From assembly GCA_905370385.1 (NCBI GenBank), contig CAJPKN010000001.1, forward strand, positions 1 to 60,708: a stretch of DNA of 60,708 nucleotides, given 5' to 3'. This document shows positions 17,571 to 25,645 of the stretch, piece by piece. Position 1 is the stretch's first letter; every line of letters begins with the position of its first letter. A program made the translations under genes and the position numbers. This DNA is from Stomatobaculum longum (GTDB lineage: Bacteria; Bacillota; Clostridia; Lachnospirales; Lachnospiraceae). Below the pieces are notes generated by a model. It was not told where the DNA came from and ran no database searches. It worked only from the letters and a program-made list of their open reading frames with translations.

Positions 17571-17981
17571 TTGCTGATTTCACGGGAACTTGACTATGCG
17601 CTCCGCATCCTGCGCGGCCTCGGCGACGGGGATATGCACACCATGCGCGCACTCTGCGAAGACGAGCTGATTCCGCAAAAGTTCGCCTATAAAATCATAC
17701 GGAAGCTGGCCGCGGCCGATTTTATCACCGCGGTCCGCGGTGTCGGCGGCGGCGTGCGCCTCACGGCGGATTTATCCGCCCTCACGCTCTATGACCTCCT
17801 GAAAGTCTTTCAGCCGGACGAGCGCGTGAACCACTGTACCTCCGGCGGCTACTGCTGCGAGTGGATGGAGGCGACACAGAAGCCATGTCAGACCCGCGCC
17901 TACTTGACGGATTTGGAGGCGAGACTGGCCCGCGAATTAAAGCGTGACTCGCTCGCAACCATGCTCTTCGGAACACAATAA
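17571..17981 (+). CDS. Rrf2-family transcriptional regulator with Cys cluster
   Basis: 136 residues, TTG start preceded by AAAGGGGGAAAG. The N-terminal winged helix (MLISRELDYALRILRGL ... IPQKFAYKIIRKLAAADF) and the beta-hairpin VRGVGGGVRL are Rrf2 signatures. Cysteines in HCTSGGYCCEWMEATQKPC occupy the region where IscR/NsrR/RsrR ligate an iron-sulfur cluster, though the spacing differs, so cluster binding is possible but unproven. It is a monocistronic gene between its own promoter and a bidirectional terminator. Target genes are unknown. Confidence 0.85.
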   Translation: MLISRELDYALRILRGLGDGDMHTMRALCEDELIPQKFAYKIIRKLAAADFITAVRGVGGGVRLTADLSALTLYDLLKVFQPDERVNHCTSGGYCCEWMEATQKPCQTRAYLTDLEARLARELKRDSLATMLFGTQ

Positions 17982-18000
17982 GCGGTAACACTTTCCGCAC

Positions 18001-18042
18001 AAAAAGAGCTGCGGGACGAAATTTTCGTCCCGCAGCTCTTTT
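18001..18042. terminator. Bidirectional terminator between rrf2 gene and znu operon
   Basis: A ~20-bp near-perfect stem: AAAAAGAGCTGCGGGACGAA paired with TTCGTCCCGCAGCTCTTTTT. There are T-runs on both strands, serving the plus-strand Rrf2 gene and the minus-strand znu operon. Confidence 0.93.
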
Positions 18043-18064
18043 TCTTTGTCTGTCGGCCTACACG

Positions 18065-18733
18065 TTACGGGGCCGTTGTCTCGCCCTCGTTTTGGGTATT
18101 GACGTTCTCCAGCACCGCGTCTTTTAAGACAGCGTACTTGTACTCGCCCTCTTTGTAGACATCAAAGCGCCCGCGCACGGTGATTTCCGAGCCCTCCGGC
18201 GGGTAGTCGTCCGGGAAGCGGTAGTTGTCCGTAAGCTTGAACTCGATGCCCTGCGCACAGCAGGCAGTCGCGTCCTGCACGATACAGGAATAGTAGTCCG
18301 TGTCCTTGGTCTCATCGTGGTAAATCGCCACAATCCCCTTCATCCGTATGGTCTTCCCCATGCAACTGTCGGGGTTCACCATGATGTTATAGACCTCCGA
18401 GAAGACCATGGTCGCGCTCAGCTTCGTGAGGTCGATGTCCGTGCCGTCCGCACCCTTTAAGTCAACCGATGCCTCACTGCTCTCCTCGACCACGCGGCTC
18501 GCCGCGGTGACATCCACGGTCTCCTGCGCACTGCCCGCAGTCGTCTGCTGACTCTCTGCCTTTTGACCATCTGCCTTTTGACTCTCCGCCGCCTGCTGCC
18601 CGGACTCGAGAACTTCGTTTACGCCCTTCGACTGACTGCCGCCGCGGCTCTTTGCCCCGTCGTTGCCGCCGCAGGCGCTGAGCAAAAGGCCTAACGCCAG
18701 CGCTGCCGTCAGCACATAGTTTCTGTTTCTCAT
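18065..18733 (-). CDS. Lipoprotein with OB-fold-like domain, last gene of zinc uptake operon
   Basis: 222 residues from the ATG that overlaps the znuB stop by 4 nt (ATGA). It has a signal peptide with lipobox LLLSAC (lipidated Cys about residue 20), then a Ser/Gln/Glu-rich linker (to ~residue 100) and a C-terminal domain with a CMGKTIRMKG strand, YYSCIVQDATACCAQGIEF and ITVRGRFDVYKEG. The CC-containing motif and order of strands resemble the C-terminal domain of TIGR03943/DUF1980 (YcgQ-type) proteins that occur with zinc genes. I infer a surface zinc-related role; the biochemical function is unknown. The bidirectional terminator follows. Confidence 0.7.
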   Translation of the reverse strand: MRNRNYVLTAALALGLLLSACGGNDGAKSRGGSQSKGVNEVLESGQQAAESQKADGQKAESQQTTAGSAQETVDVTAASRVVEESSEASVDLKGADGTDIDLTKLSATMVFSEVYNIMVNPDSCMGKTIRMKGIVAIYHDETKDTDYYSCIVQDATACCAQGIEFKLTDNYRFPDDYPPEGSEITVRGRFDVYKEGEYKYAVLKDAVLENVNTQNEGETTAP

Positions 18734-19584
18734 GCTGTCTTCCTCCGCTGTACCGCTGCAATCAGGGAACAAAGTCCGAATGCGATCGCATCCGCCGCGA
18801 CGATGGTCGAGCCGACCGGCGTTCCCGCGAGTATGGATGCGAGTATGCCGAGCAGCGCGCAAGTCACCGAGAGCAGCGCGGAACAAATGGTAACACTCTT
18901 AAAGTTGTGGAACAGCCGCATTGCCGAGAGCGCCGGGAAAATGACCAGCGCCGAAATAAGCAGCGATCCCACCAAATTCATAGCGAGTACGATGATGACC
19001 GCGACCGTAATCGCAATCAGTAGATTATAGCGATCCGCATCGGTCCCCGAGGCTCGCGCAAAGTTCTCGTCGAAGGTCACCGCAAAAATCTTTTGGTAAT
19101 AGACAATAAAGAGGCAGACCACCAAAAACGAGAGCAAGGCGCAGAGCACCACCTCGCGGCTGGTCAGCGTCAAAATCGAGGTCGAGCCGAAGAGGGTAGA
19201 GCAGACATCGCCCGAGAGATTTGCCGAAGTCGAGAACACGTTCATGACCAGATAGCCGAAGGCCAGAGCGCCGACCGAGAGCATGGCAATGGCCGCATCG
19301 CCCTTGATTTTACTGTTCTGGCCCGTGCGAAGCAGAAGCACGGCACAGAGTATCGTGACCGGCAAAATGAGAACCATCTGATTCGTGAGTTTCAGTACCG
19401 ACGCCACGGACATCGCGCCGAAGGCCACATGCGAGAGCCCGTCGCCGATATAGGAGTAGCGCTTTAAGACCAGGGTCACCCCGAGCAGGGAAGAACTCAG
19501 CGCAATCAGCACGCCGACAACGAGGGCGTAGCGCACAAAGGGGTACTGCAGATAAAAGAGAATTTTTTCTATCATTGCCATCAT
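18730..19584 (-). CDS. znuB: Zinc/manganese ABC transporter permease
   Basis: 284 residues from ATG 19584, which overlaps the znuC stop (ATGA) and has AGGAAGAG upstream; an upstream start at 19614 lacks support. It has eight to nine hydrophobic helices. GDGLSHVAFGAMSVA and the late NLVGSLLISALVIFPALSA segment are the ABC-3 permease signature. Together with the adjacent ATPase and binding lipoprotein it forms a complete high-affinity metal importer; zinc is inferred from the ZnuA-type binding protein. Confidence 0.92.
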   Translation of the reverse strand: MMAMIEKILFYLQYPFVRYALVVGVLIALSSSLLGVTLVLKRYSYIGDGLSHVAFGAMSVASVLKLTNQMVLILPVTILCAVLLLRTGQNSKIKGDAAIAMLSVGALAFGYLVMNVFSTSANLSGDVCSTLFGSTSILTLTSREVVLCALLSFLVVCLFIVYYQKIFAVTFDENFARASGTDADRYNLLIAITVAVIIVLAMNLVGSLLISALVIFPALSAMRLFHNFKSVTICSALLSVTCALLGILASILAGTPVGSTIVAADAIAFGLCSLIAAVQRRKTA

Positions 19585-20288
19585 GCGTTCACACTCTCTT
19601 CCTGTAAAAACCACTCGCCGAGCCGGGAGTTCTTATATTGCTCCTTCGTGCCGAAGAACACCTTCTTACCGATGTGCAGGATGTGCGTCGCGCAGTTGAC
19701 CGCCGCCGCAATGTCGTGAGAAATCATAATGATGGTAATGCCCTCATCGTTCAGGCCCTGAATCAGCTGATACATATCCGCCGTGACCTTCGGGTCCAGA
19801 CCCGAGACCGGCTCATCGAGGAGCAGCATTTTCTCGGTCGCACAGAGCGCCCGCGCAAGCAGCACGCGCTGCTGCTGTCCGCCCGAGAGTTCCCGGTAGC
19901 AGCGCTTCCGGAATTCCGTAATGCCCATGCGCTCCATATTCTTCTCTGCGCTCTCCCTGTCGACCCGCCGATAAAAGGGGAGAATGCCCGTTCTGCCCTG
20001 CCGGCCGGAGAGCACAATCTCCTCGACCGAAGCCGGGAAATCGCGCTGCACCACGGTTTGCTGCGGCAGATAGCCGATCTCGTTGGCGCGGAGGCCTTCG
20101 CCCCGCTCCACCGTTCCGGCGAGCGGGGGCTGCAGCCCCAGTATGGTTTTCATCAAAGTACTTTTGCCCGAGCCGTTTTCCCCCACAATGCAGAGGTAAT
20201 CCCCCGCATTGACTTCAAAACTCAAGTGTTCCAGGATGCTTTTTTGGTCATAGCCGAGTGTCAAGTCCCGGCAGAGAAGCTGTGCCAT
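19581..20288 (-). CDS. znuC: Zinc ABC transporter ATP-binding protein
   Basis: 235 residues. Walker A is GENGSGKST (about residue 36), the signature is LSGGQQQR, Walker B is MLLLDEPVSGLD, and the H-loop is MISHD. This is the ATPase of the ABC-3 metal family. It lies 46 nt downstream of znuA and overlaps znuB by 4 nt, so it is part of the znuA-znuC-znuB-lipoprotein operon. Confidence 0.95.
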   Translation of the reverse strand: MAQLLCRDLTLGYDQKSILEHLSFEVNAGDYLCIVGENGSGKSTLMKTILGLQPPLAGTVERGEGLRANEIGYLPQQTVVQRDFPASVEEIVLSGRQGRTGILPFYRRVDRESAEKNMERMGITEFRKRCYRELSGGQQQRVLLARALCATEKMLLLDEPVSGLDPKVTADMYQLIQGLNDEGITIIMISHDIAAAVNCATHILHIGKKVFFGTKEQYKNSRLGEWFLQEESVNA

Positions 20289-20334
20289 ATGTTACCTTTC
20301 TGTTGGGGGCGCAAGCGCCCTCTGTCTGAATCTC

Positions 20335-21408
20335 TTACTGCAGCGCTTTTTTCAGCACTTCCAGGTTCTGCTGCATAACGCCGAGGTAGGTCTCGCCCTC
20401 CTCGATGTCCTTCGTGGTGACGGACTGCATCGAATTCAGAGCGAGCACGTCCTGATTCTTGTCCTTCGTGTTCTCGATGACGGTCGCCGCAATCTTCTTA
20501 TCCGGTCCCTCAATCGTCATGACGTGCTTAAGGCCGAGCTCATCCATCTTCTTTGCGAGGAAGGAGACGGTCTCAAAGCTCGCCTCGGTCTCCGCCGAGC
20601 AACCCACAAAGGCCGCATAGTACTTGATGCCATAGTCATCCACCAGATAGCGGAAGGGGAAGCGATCGCCGAAGAGCAGGGTCTTATTGCCCGCGGCATT
20701 GACCGCCTGCTGATACTGCTGATCCAGCGCATCGAGCTCGCCCTCGTACTTCTTTAAGTTCGCATCGTAGACCGAAGCATGCGCGCTGTCAAGACTCTTT
20801 AAGTCCTCGGCAATGGTCTCGCAGAGCTCTCTCGCATTGCGAAGCGAAAGCCAAACGTGCTCGTCGTACTCCGGTCCTTCTTCCTCTTCGGCCTCAGAGC
20901 TCTCACCGGCAGCCGCACTCTCGCCCGCCGCGGTGCTCTCGTGCTCCTCTTCCTCTGCCTGCATGCCCTCAACCACTTCTTCTTCCTTCGTGTTGTTGCC
21001 GAGTGCCTCAAGGAGATTAATGACCTTGCGGTCCGGATTCTTTCCTTCTTTCAGGGCATCCTTCACCCAGCCGTCCGACTCTCCGCCCACATAAATAAAG
21101 AGGTCGCACTCCGAGATCTTTGCGATATCGTCGGCAGTCGGCTGATAGCTGTGCAAATCGACACCGTTGTCGAGGAGCAGCGTGAGCTCTGCGTTCTTTG
21201 CCTCGTCACCGAGAATCTGCCGCACCCAGTCATACTCCGGGAAAATGGTCGCGACAATCTTTAACTTCTTGCCGCTTGCCTCTGCGCTGCTCTCCGCACT
21301 GCTTGCCGCGGTCGTGTCCGCCTTCTTTTCACCTTGTGCGCAACCCGCCAAGGTGCCGATTGCCAGTACCGCCGCAGTTGCCATTGCCATCCAACGTTTG
21401 AATTTCAT
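20335..21408 (-). CDS. znuA: Zinc ABC transporter substrate-binding lipoprotein
   Basis: 357 residues; lipobox GTLAGC, lipidated Cys about residue 23. It has the cluster A-I fold: LLLDNGVDLHSYQPTADD (first metal His), DEHVWLSLRNARELCETIAED (second His) and a FGDRFPFRYLVDDYGI segment. The flexible loop before the second ligand, His-rich in many ZnuA proteins, is here a Glu/Ser/Ala-rich insertion of about 45 residues (~150-195). It is the first gene of the operon with a strong AAGGAGGAGAGAC ribosome-binding site. No convincing Zur box was found. Confidence 0.92.
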   Translation of the reverse strand: MKFKRWMAMATAAVLAIGTLAGCAQGEKKADTTAASSAESSAEASGKKLKIVATIFPEYDWVRQILGDEAKNAELTLLLDNGVDLHSYQPTADDIAKISECDLFIYVGGESDGWVKDALKEGKNPDRKVINLLEALGNNTKEEEVVEGMQAEEEEHESTAAGESAAAGESSEAEEEEGPEYDEHVWLSLRNARELCETIAEDLKSLDSAHASVYDANLKKYEGELDALDQQYQQAVNAAGNKTLLFGDRFPFRYLVDDYGIKYYAAFVGCSAETEASFETVSFLAKKMDELGLKHVMTIEGPDKKIAATVIENTKDKNQDVLALNSMQSVTTKDIEEGETYLGVMQQNLEVLKKALQ

Positions 21409-21581
21409 GTCTCTCCTCCTTATGTTATAATGCCGACAAACTCGAGCCGCAGTTTCAGTAGCAGGAACGGCGGCACGTGACCCAAGAGGGCCACTGCCGC
21501 CGACTGTGCACTTCGAATTTGAAAGCTTGTTTTATTTTATGCCGCTATCTCTGCTTTGTCAAGCACCGGGAAAGGATTGCC

Positions 21582-22205
21582 ATGCATTTCCGTATGAACG
21601 ATATCCGCAGCGCGCTGCAACGTACGCCTGCGCCGCGCAAAAAAGAACGAGAGGCCGCTGTGCTCCTCCCTTTGATTGAAAAAGAAGGAGAACTCTTGAT
21701 CCTCTTTGAGCGCCGCGCACTCTCACTCCGCCACCAGCCCGGTGACATTGCGCTTCCGGGCGGCGGCATCGAAGAAGGCGAGACGCCCCTCGAAGCCGCT
21801 CTCCGCGAGGCGCGGGAGGAACTCTTACTCGAGAACGGGCAGCTCTCCCTGCTCGGTGAAGTCGGCATTGTGAGCGGTCCCTCCGGGCAGAAGGTCTACA
21901 CCTTTGCGGCGGAACTTAAGGACTACTGCGGCAGCTTTTCCCCTGCCGAGGTGGATCGGGTCTTTACCCTGCCGCTCTCCTTTTTCCTGACCCACCGCGC
22001 CGAACACTATAAGGGAAGCTTTGTCGCCCGCCCGATTGAAAACTTTCCCTATGACAGAATTGAGGGCGGCAGGAACTATCCCTTCGCCGTCCGCGAGTAC
22101 GATATTCCCCTCTACCCGGACACCGAGCCCTTAATCTGGGGCATGACCGCCAGGGTCCTGGACTGCTTTGTAAAGCGCCTGCTCGGCGGAAGCGCCCCGC
22201 TCTGA
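21582..22205 (+). CDS. Nudix hydrolase, CoA pyrophosphatase-like
   Basis: 207 residues from ATG 21582 (GGGAAAGG upstream). The Nudix box is complete: GGGIEEGETPLEAALREAREEL. The preceding ALSLRHQPGDIALPGG resembles the NudL/YeaB CoA-pyrophosphatase motif (RxxxLRxHxGQxxFPGG), so hydrolysis of CoA or a related nucleoside diphosphate derivative is likely. It is divergent from znuA and followed by its own terminator. Substrate is inferred from subfamily resemblance only. Confidence 0.8.
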   Translation: MHFRMNDIRSALQRTPAPRKKEREAAVLLPLIEKEGELLILFERRALSLRHQPGDIALPGGGIEEGETPLEAALREAREELLLENGQLSLLGEVGIVSGPSGQKVYTFAAELKDYCGSFSPAEVDRVFTLPLSFFLTHRAEHYKGSFVARPIENFPYDRIEGGRNYPFAVREYDIPLYPDTEPLIWGMTARVLDCFVKRLLGGSAPL

Positions 22206-22438
22206 GCAGCGAATGATCTCGTCGTTCTTTACTTCCGCACTTTCCCGCGGAGACCGCGGAATCCTATCGCCTGATTTGCCCCATACCGGTACGCGGCACG
22301 CCCGCTTTCCCGATAGCCAATCCTGTCTCTGTCTTTCCCCGCCGCCGCACAGGACACACGACCTGCGACAACTTTGCGGCTGCGCTTCTCTCCCCTGGTG
22401 TATTCCGCCGCTCCGAATTCCGATATGCCGCAAAAAAT

Positions 22439-22467
22439 CCCTCTCGGAAAAACCGAGGGGGTTTTTT
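22439..22467 (+). terminator. Rho-independent terminator after Nudix gene
   Basis: The stem CCCTCTCGG / CCGAGGGGG (one G-T pair, AAAAA loop) is followed by TTTTTT. It lies in the 348-nt gap 22206-22553, which otherwise shows no gene I can support. Confidence 0.85.
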
Positions 22468-22553
22468 CATACAAACATATTTCTCCGCAAACAGACAGCA
22501 CTCTGCATTCTGTTTTACCGCCCAAGGCAACGGCGCTTCTCTCTCTTCTTCTC

Positions 22554-23399
22554 TCAGAACGCGGACAGGTATAAATTCTCCTTCTCCGGCGCCGCAAAAT
22601 TCTGTTCGAGCATGCGGACATGGGATAGAAAGGCCGCATCCTCAAAGTACTTGGCGCCCTGCTTGCAGCCTCGCACGCAGGCCTGGCACTTAATGCAGAT
22701 GCCCGGAACATTCGAGGTGTCCGCGGCGTCAATCGATCCCATGGGACAGTGCGCCGCACAGACGCCGCAGTGCAGGCACTTTGAAAGATCCGTGAGCGGC
22801 TTTGCCTTCAGGAATTTGGCGGGTGCGCCGTCTTCGCCCTTCGGCACATAGTAGGGCGCCTCCGCATCTCCCGGCACCGTGAATGCAAGGGAAGCCGCCT
22901 CTAAAACCGCGGGGTCCGCGGCCTTCAGCGCTTCCGCCGCGCACATGGCAAAACCGCGCGCCTCGGCGAGCTCTTCAATGCGCGGTCTCTCGGGACAGAT
23001 GCGGTCCGAAAAGGCATGGCGACAGGCAAAGGCAGCTGCCGCAAGCGGCAGAAAACCGTTTGTCCGCAGCACGGATAAAAGCTCCGCAAGGCTGTTGTCG
23101 AAATTCCGGTTTCCGTAGCTCACAAACAGAAGGACGGGCGTATGCTCCCCGCGAAGCTTCTCCTGAAATTCCGGCAAAATCTTATTCGGGAGCTTGCCCG
23201 CGTAGGTCGGAGAACCGATAATGAGGAGCTCATCACTCGAAAAATGACGCTCTTCCTCCCGTTCCCGCGGCAGGGTAAAGGAACTCACTTCCGCGGGACA
23301 GGCCAGCGCCTCCGCCGCGCCCGCCGCCATGGCCTTTGCATACTTTGCCGTCCCGCCCGTCGGGCTGAAATACAAGCTCTGAATCCCACGAATCTGCAT
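22554..23399 (-). CDS. EFR1-family protein: flavodoxin domain plus two [4Fe-4S] clusters
   Basis: 281 residues from ATG 23399 (GAGGGGAAAAC upstream). The N-terminal flavodoxin-like domain carries the FMN phosphate loop SPTGGTAKYAK and the IGSPTYAGKLPNK segment. The C-terminal ferredoxin domain has CLHCGVCAAHCPMGS and CIKCQACVRGCKQGA, two 4Fe-4S sites. EFR1 proteins are common in anaerobic Firmicutes and are presumed intracellular electron carriers or reductases; physiological partners are unknown. It is monocistronic and divergent from a small secreted-protein gene. Confidence 0.88.
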   Translation of the reverse strand: MQIRGIQSLYFSPTGGTAKYAKAMAAGAAEALACPAEVSSFTLPREREEERHFSSDELLIIGSPTYAGKLPNKILPEFQEKLRGEHTPVLLFVSYGNRNFDNSLAELLSVLRTNGFLPLAAAAFACRHAFSDRICPERPRIEELAEARGFAMCAAEALKAADPAVLEAASLAFTVPGDAEAPYYVPKGEDGAPAKFLKAKPLTDLSKCLHCGVCAAHCPMGSIDAADTSNVPGICIKCQACVRGCKQGAKYFEDAAFLSHVRMLEQNFAAPEKENLYLSAF

Positions 23400-23445
23400 G
23401 TTTTCCCCTCGCTTTCGCCGCACAGAGCGGCTTTAATCCGTATTC

Positions 23446-23454
23446 ATTATACCA
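23446..23454 (-). promoter_or_regulatory. Extended -10 promoter of EFR1 gene
   Basis: The minus strand reads TGGTATAAT (23454-23446), a consensus extended -10 element about 47 nt upstream of the start codon; the -35 region is poor, as expected for extended -10 promoters. Confidence 0.65.
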
Positions 23455-23581
23455 TGTGCTTATCCGCAAGTTCCGCTTTTTCCGCCGCCTATTGTCTGAT
23501 TATATCTAATATATTTACTTTTTTTCTGACCATGCTATCTGATTCTTGAAACCGTCTTTTATCAAAGAAAGGAGACTCCTT

Positions 23582-23824
23582 ATGAAACTGCGCAGACACT
23601 TTGTTATCGCGGCACTTGCTTTTGTTCTTTTACTCGCAGGCACAGTTTTTCACACGCAGGTGCTCGGCTCCGGCAGAGAAGTCTTCGATACGGATGACTA
23701 TGCGGAAGGCGAGGAGGAAGAAGAAGGAACACTTCCCGAGGGTTGGATTGAAATCGGAGACCACGAATACATGAATCCGTCAACCGGAGAGTGGGCAAAG
23801 GTTCACGTCTCCGAACACAACTAA
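23582..23824 (+). CDS. Small secreted or membrane-anchored acidic protein, unknown function
   Basis: 80 residues from the ATG preceded by GAAAGGAGACTCCTT. A signal peptide or anchor covers residues ~8-28 (VIAALAFVLLLAGTVF). It is followed by a very acidic stretch (DTDDYAEGEEEEEG) and a short aromatic tail (GWIEIGDHEYMNPSTGEW). No Cys or enzymatic motif is present. Lies alone between the EFR1 promoter region and the metY terminator. Strong ribosome-binding site and signal-like N-terminus support it as real. Confidence 0.65.
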   Translation: MKLRRHFVIAALAFVLLLAGTVFHTQVLGSGREVFDTDDYAEGEEEEEGTLPEGWIEIGDHEYMNPSTGEWAKVHVSEHN

Positions 23825-23951
23825 GAAGCTGAGGCGAGACATACCGCTTCCGGGAAGACGGAAGCCCCTCCCCGGGACTTGATTCTGTTCGCATGGCAAG
23901 GGGCTACCGCCTCTTTTCTCCTACCACTCTGTAATTGCCTTCTTCAGGTTC

Positions 23952-23986
23952 AAAAAAAGGGCGCCGGTATTTACCGGCGCCCTTTT
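23952..23986 (-). terminator. Rho-independent terminator of metY
   Basis: The stem AAAAGGGCGCCGGT / ACCGGCGCCCTTTT has a minus-strand T7 run; it is located 33 nt after the metY stop. A shorter T-run on the plus strand may also stop the small secreted-protein transcript. Confidence 0.92.
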
Positions 23987-24018
23987 GAGGGGGTAGGAGG
24001 ATATATCCGAAATCAGTT

Positions 24019-25311
24019 TTACTTCGCTGCCGCGAAACCTGCCTCGAGGTCTGCGAGGATGTCGTCGATATTCTCGATACCGATCGAGAGGCGAATCGTG
24101 TTCTGCTGAATGCCCTGATCTGCGAGCTCAGCCTCATTCAGCTGCGAGTGGGTCGTGGTCGCCGGGTGAATCACCAGGCTCTTCGCATCCGCGACGTTTG
24201 CGAGCAGGGAGAAAATCTTCAGATTGTCGATGAAGGCAAAGGCCTCCTTCTGTCCGCCCTTAATGTTGAAGGTGAAGATCGAAGCGCCGCCGTTCGGGAA
24301 GTACTTCTGATAGAGCGCGTGGTCCGGGTGATCTGCGAGGGACGGGTGGTTCACCTTCTCAACCTGCGGGTGCTTCTTCAGGAACTCGACAACCTTCAGG
24401 GCGTTCTCGACATGGCGCTCCACGCGGAGAGACAGGGTCTCCGCACCCTGCAGGAGCAGGAATGCGTTGAACGGGGAGATTGCGCCGCCTTCATCGCGGA
24501 GCAGGATTGCGCGGATGTAGGTCACGAAAGCCGCCGGTCCCGCGACGTCCGCAAAGGATGCGCCGTGGTAGCTCGGGTTCGGATCCGCGATGTTCGGGAA
24601 CTTGCCGCTCTTCTTCCAGTCGTAGCTGCCGCCGTCCACAATGATGCCGCCGAGCGTGGTGCCGTGGCCGCCGATGAACTTCGTTGCGGAGTGAACCACA
24701 ATGTCTGCGCCGTGCTCAAACGGGCGAATCAGGTAGGGCGTACCGAAGGTGTTATCGACAACAAGCGGCAGACCGTGCTTGTGTGCGATCTCCGCAATCG
24801 CATCGATGTCCGGGATATCGGAGTTCGGGTTGCCGAGGGTCTCAATGTAGACCGCCTTGGTGTTCGGACGAATTGCGCCCTCAAGCTCCGCAAGATTGTG
24901 TGCGTCGACAAAGGTGGTCTCGACCCCGAACTGCTTCAGCGTGTGCGCAAGGAGGTTATAGGTGCCGCCGTAGATGGTCTTCTGTGCGACAATGTGATCG
25001 CCCGCCTGTGCGAGTGCCTGGAAGGTGTAGGTGATTGCCGCCGCGCCGGATGCGACCGCGAGTGCCGCGGAGCCGCCCTCAAGCGCTGCGATTCTCTTCT
25101 CAAACACATCCTGCGTGGAGTTCGTAAGTCTGCCGTAGATGTTGCCGGCATCTCTCAGACCGAAGCGGTCCGCCGCATGCTGCGCATTGCGGAACACGTA
25201 GGAAGTCGTCTGGTAAATCGGAACCGCTCTCGCATCGGTTGCCGGATCCGGGTTCTCCTGGCCGACATGCAACTGAAGGGTCTCAAACTTATACTTTCTC
25301 TGCTCGCTCAT
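24019..25311 (-). CDS. metY: O-acetylhomoserine sulfhydrylase (O-acetylhomoserine aminocarboxypropyltransferase)
   Basis: 430 residues from ATG 25311 (AGGAGGAAT upstream). It forms homocysteine from O-acetylhomoserine and sulfide with PLP. Cys/Met-metabolism PLP enzyme motifs are present: [42 protein letters not shown] and the PLP lysine in [12 protein letters not shown]. The length and [21 protein letters not shown]-terminus match the MetY/Cys3-type OAH sulfhydrylases. It is a single-gene transcript with a consensus promoter and strong terminator; a serine acetyltransferase gene 3 kb away is also part of sulfur amino-acid synthesis. Confidence 0.93.
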   Translation of the reverse strand: MSEQRKYKFETLQLHVGQENPDPATDARAVPIYQTTSYVFRNAQHAADRFGLRDAGNIYGRLTNSTQDVFEKRIAALEGGSAALAVASGAAAITYTFQALAQAGDHIVAQKTIYGGTYNLLAHTLKQFGVETTFVDAHNLAELEGAIRPNTKAVYIETLGNPNSDIPDIDAIAEIAHKHGLPLVVDNTFGTPYLIRPFEHGADIVVHSATKFIGGHGTTLGGIIVDGGSYDWKKSGKFPNIADPNPSYHGASFADVAGPAAFVTYIRAILLRDEGGAISPFNAFLLLQGAETLSLRVERHVENALKVVEFLKKHPQVEKVNHPSLADHPDHALYQKYFPNGGASIFTFNIKGGQKEAFAFIDNLKIFSLLANVADAKSLVIHPATTTHSQLNEAELADQGIQQNTIRLSIGIENIDDILADLEAGFAAAK

Positions 25312-25411
25312 TTTTATTCCTCCATGAACCCGAACCGTTCGGGCCTTCTTTTTCTTTAATCGAGGGTTTGTTTTCTCTGCTTCTTCCCTCAAACTCAGTA
25401 GGTATGTTCGG

Positions 25412-25440
25412 ATTATAGGGGATTCTCAGCGCGCTGTCAA
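25412..25440 (-). promoter_or_regulatory. Perfect consensus sigma-A promoter of metY
   Basis: TTGACA (25440-25435), 17 nt, TATAAT (25417-25412) on the minus strand. The inferred leader is ~94 nt and contains GAGGG...CCCTC and CCCGAA...TTCGGG inverted repeats just before the ribosome-binding site; it does not match a SAM riboswitch I know. Confidence 0.9.
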
Positions 25441-25506
25441 TTGTTCCGGCAGCAGACAATATTTATACGGAGTTATAACTTGAGTTGATATCTATTCCGC
25501 CTTGGC

Positions 25507-25623
25507 TCAGCGCTTCGTGATGCGTTGCAAAAGGGCCACCGCAAGCATCATGACCGTTGCCGCAACAAAGAGGCCGCCCATGCCCTTGCCCATAATTTCC
25601 AGTGCGATTTCCGCTGTATTCAT
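25507..25623 (-). CDS. 38-residue OadG-like membrane subunit of a Na+-pumping decarboxylase
   Basis: A small gene, below usual length cut-offs: the protein starts MNTAEIALEIMGKGMGGLF and has one transmembrane helix (VAATVMMLAVALL) with a short basic tail. GGAG lies 7-10 nt before the ATG, and the gene begins 22 nt after the oadB stop on the same strand. Position and the GxGMGGLFxA-type helix resemble the membrane anchor of the gamma subunit (OadG/GcdD-like) of oxaloacetate or related decarboxylases, but the C-terminal cytoplasmic extension is absent. Function is inferred from context. Confidence 0.65.
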   Translation of the reverse strand: MNTAEIALEIMGKGMGGLFVAATVMMLAVALLQRITKR

Positions 25624-25645
25624 CTCTTTCTCCTCTCTTCTCGAT

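Noticed and set aside
20860..21000. Glu/Ala/Ser-rich repeats in znuA as a tandem DNA repeat
   Set aside because: Only low-complexity codon runs for an acidic loop; no regular repeat unit.
21409..21480. Zur/Fur box upstream of znuA
   Set aside because: No palindrome close to known Zur or Fur boxes could be found in the short znuA upstream region.
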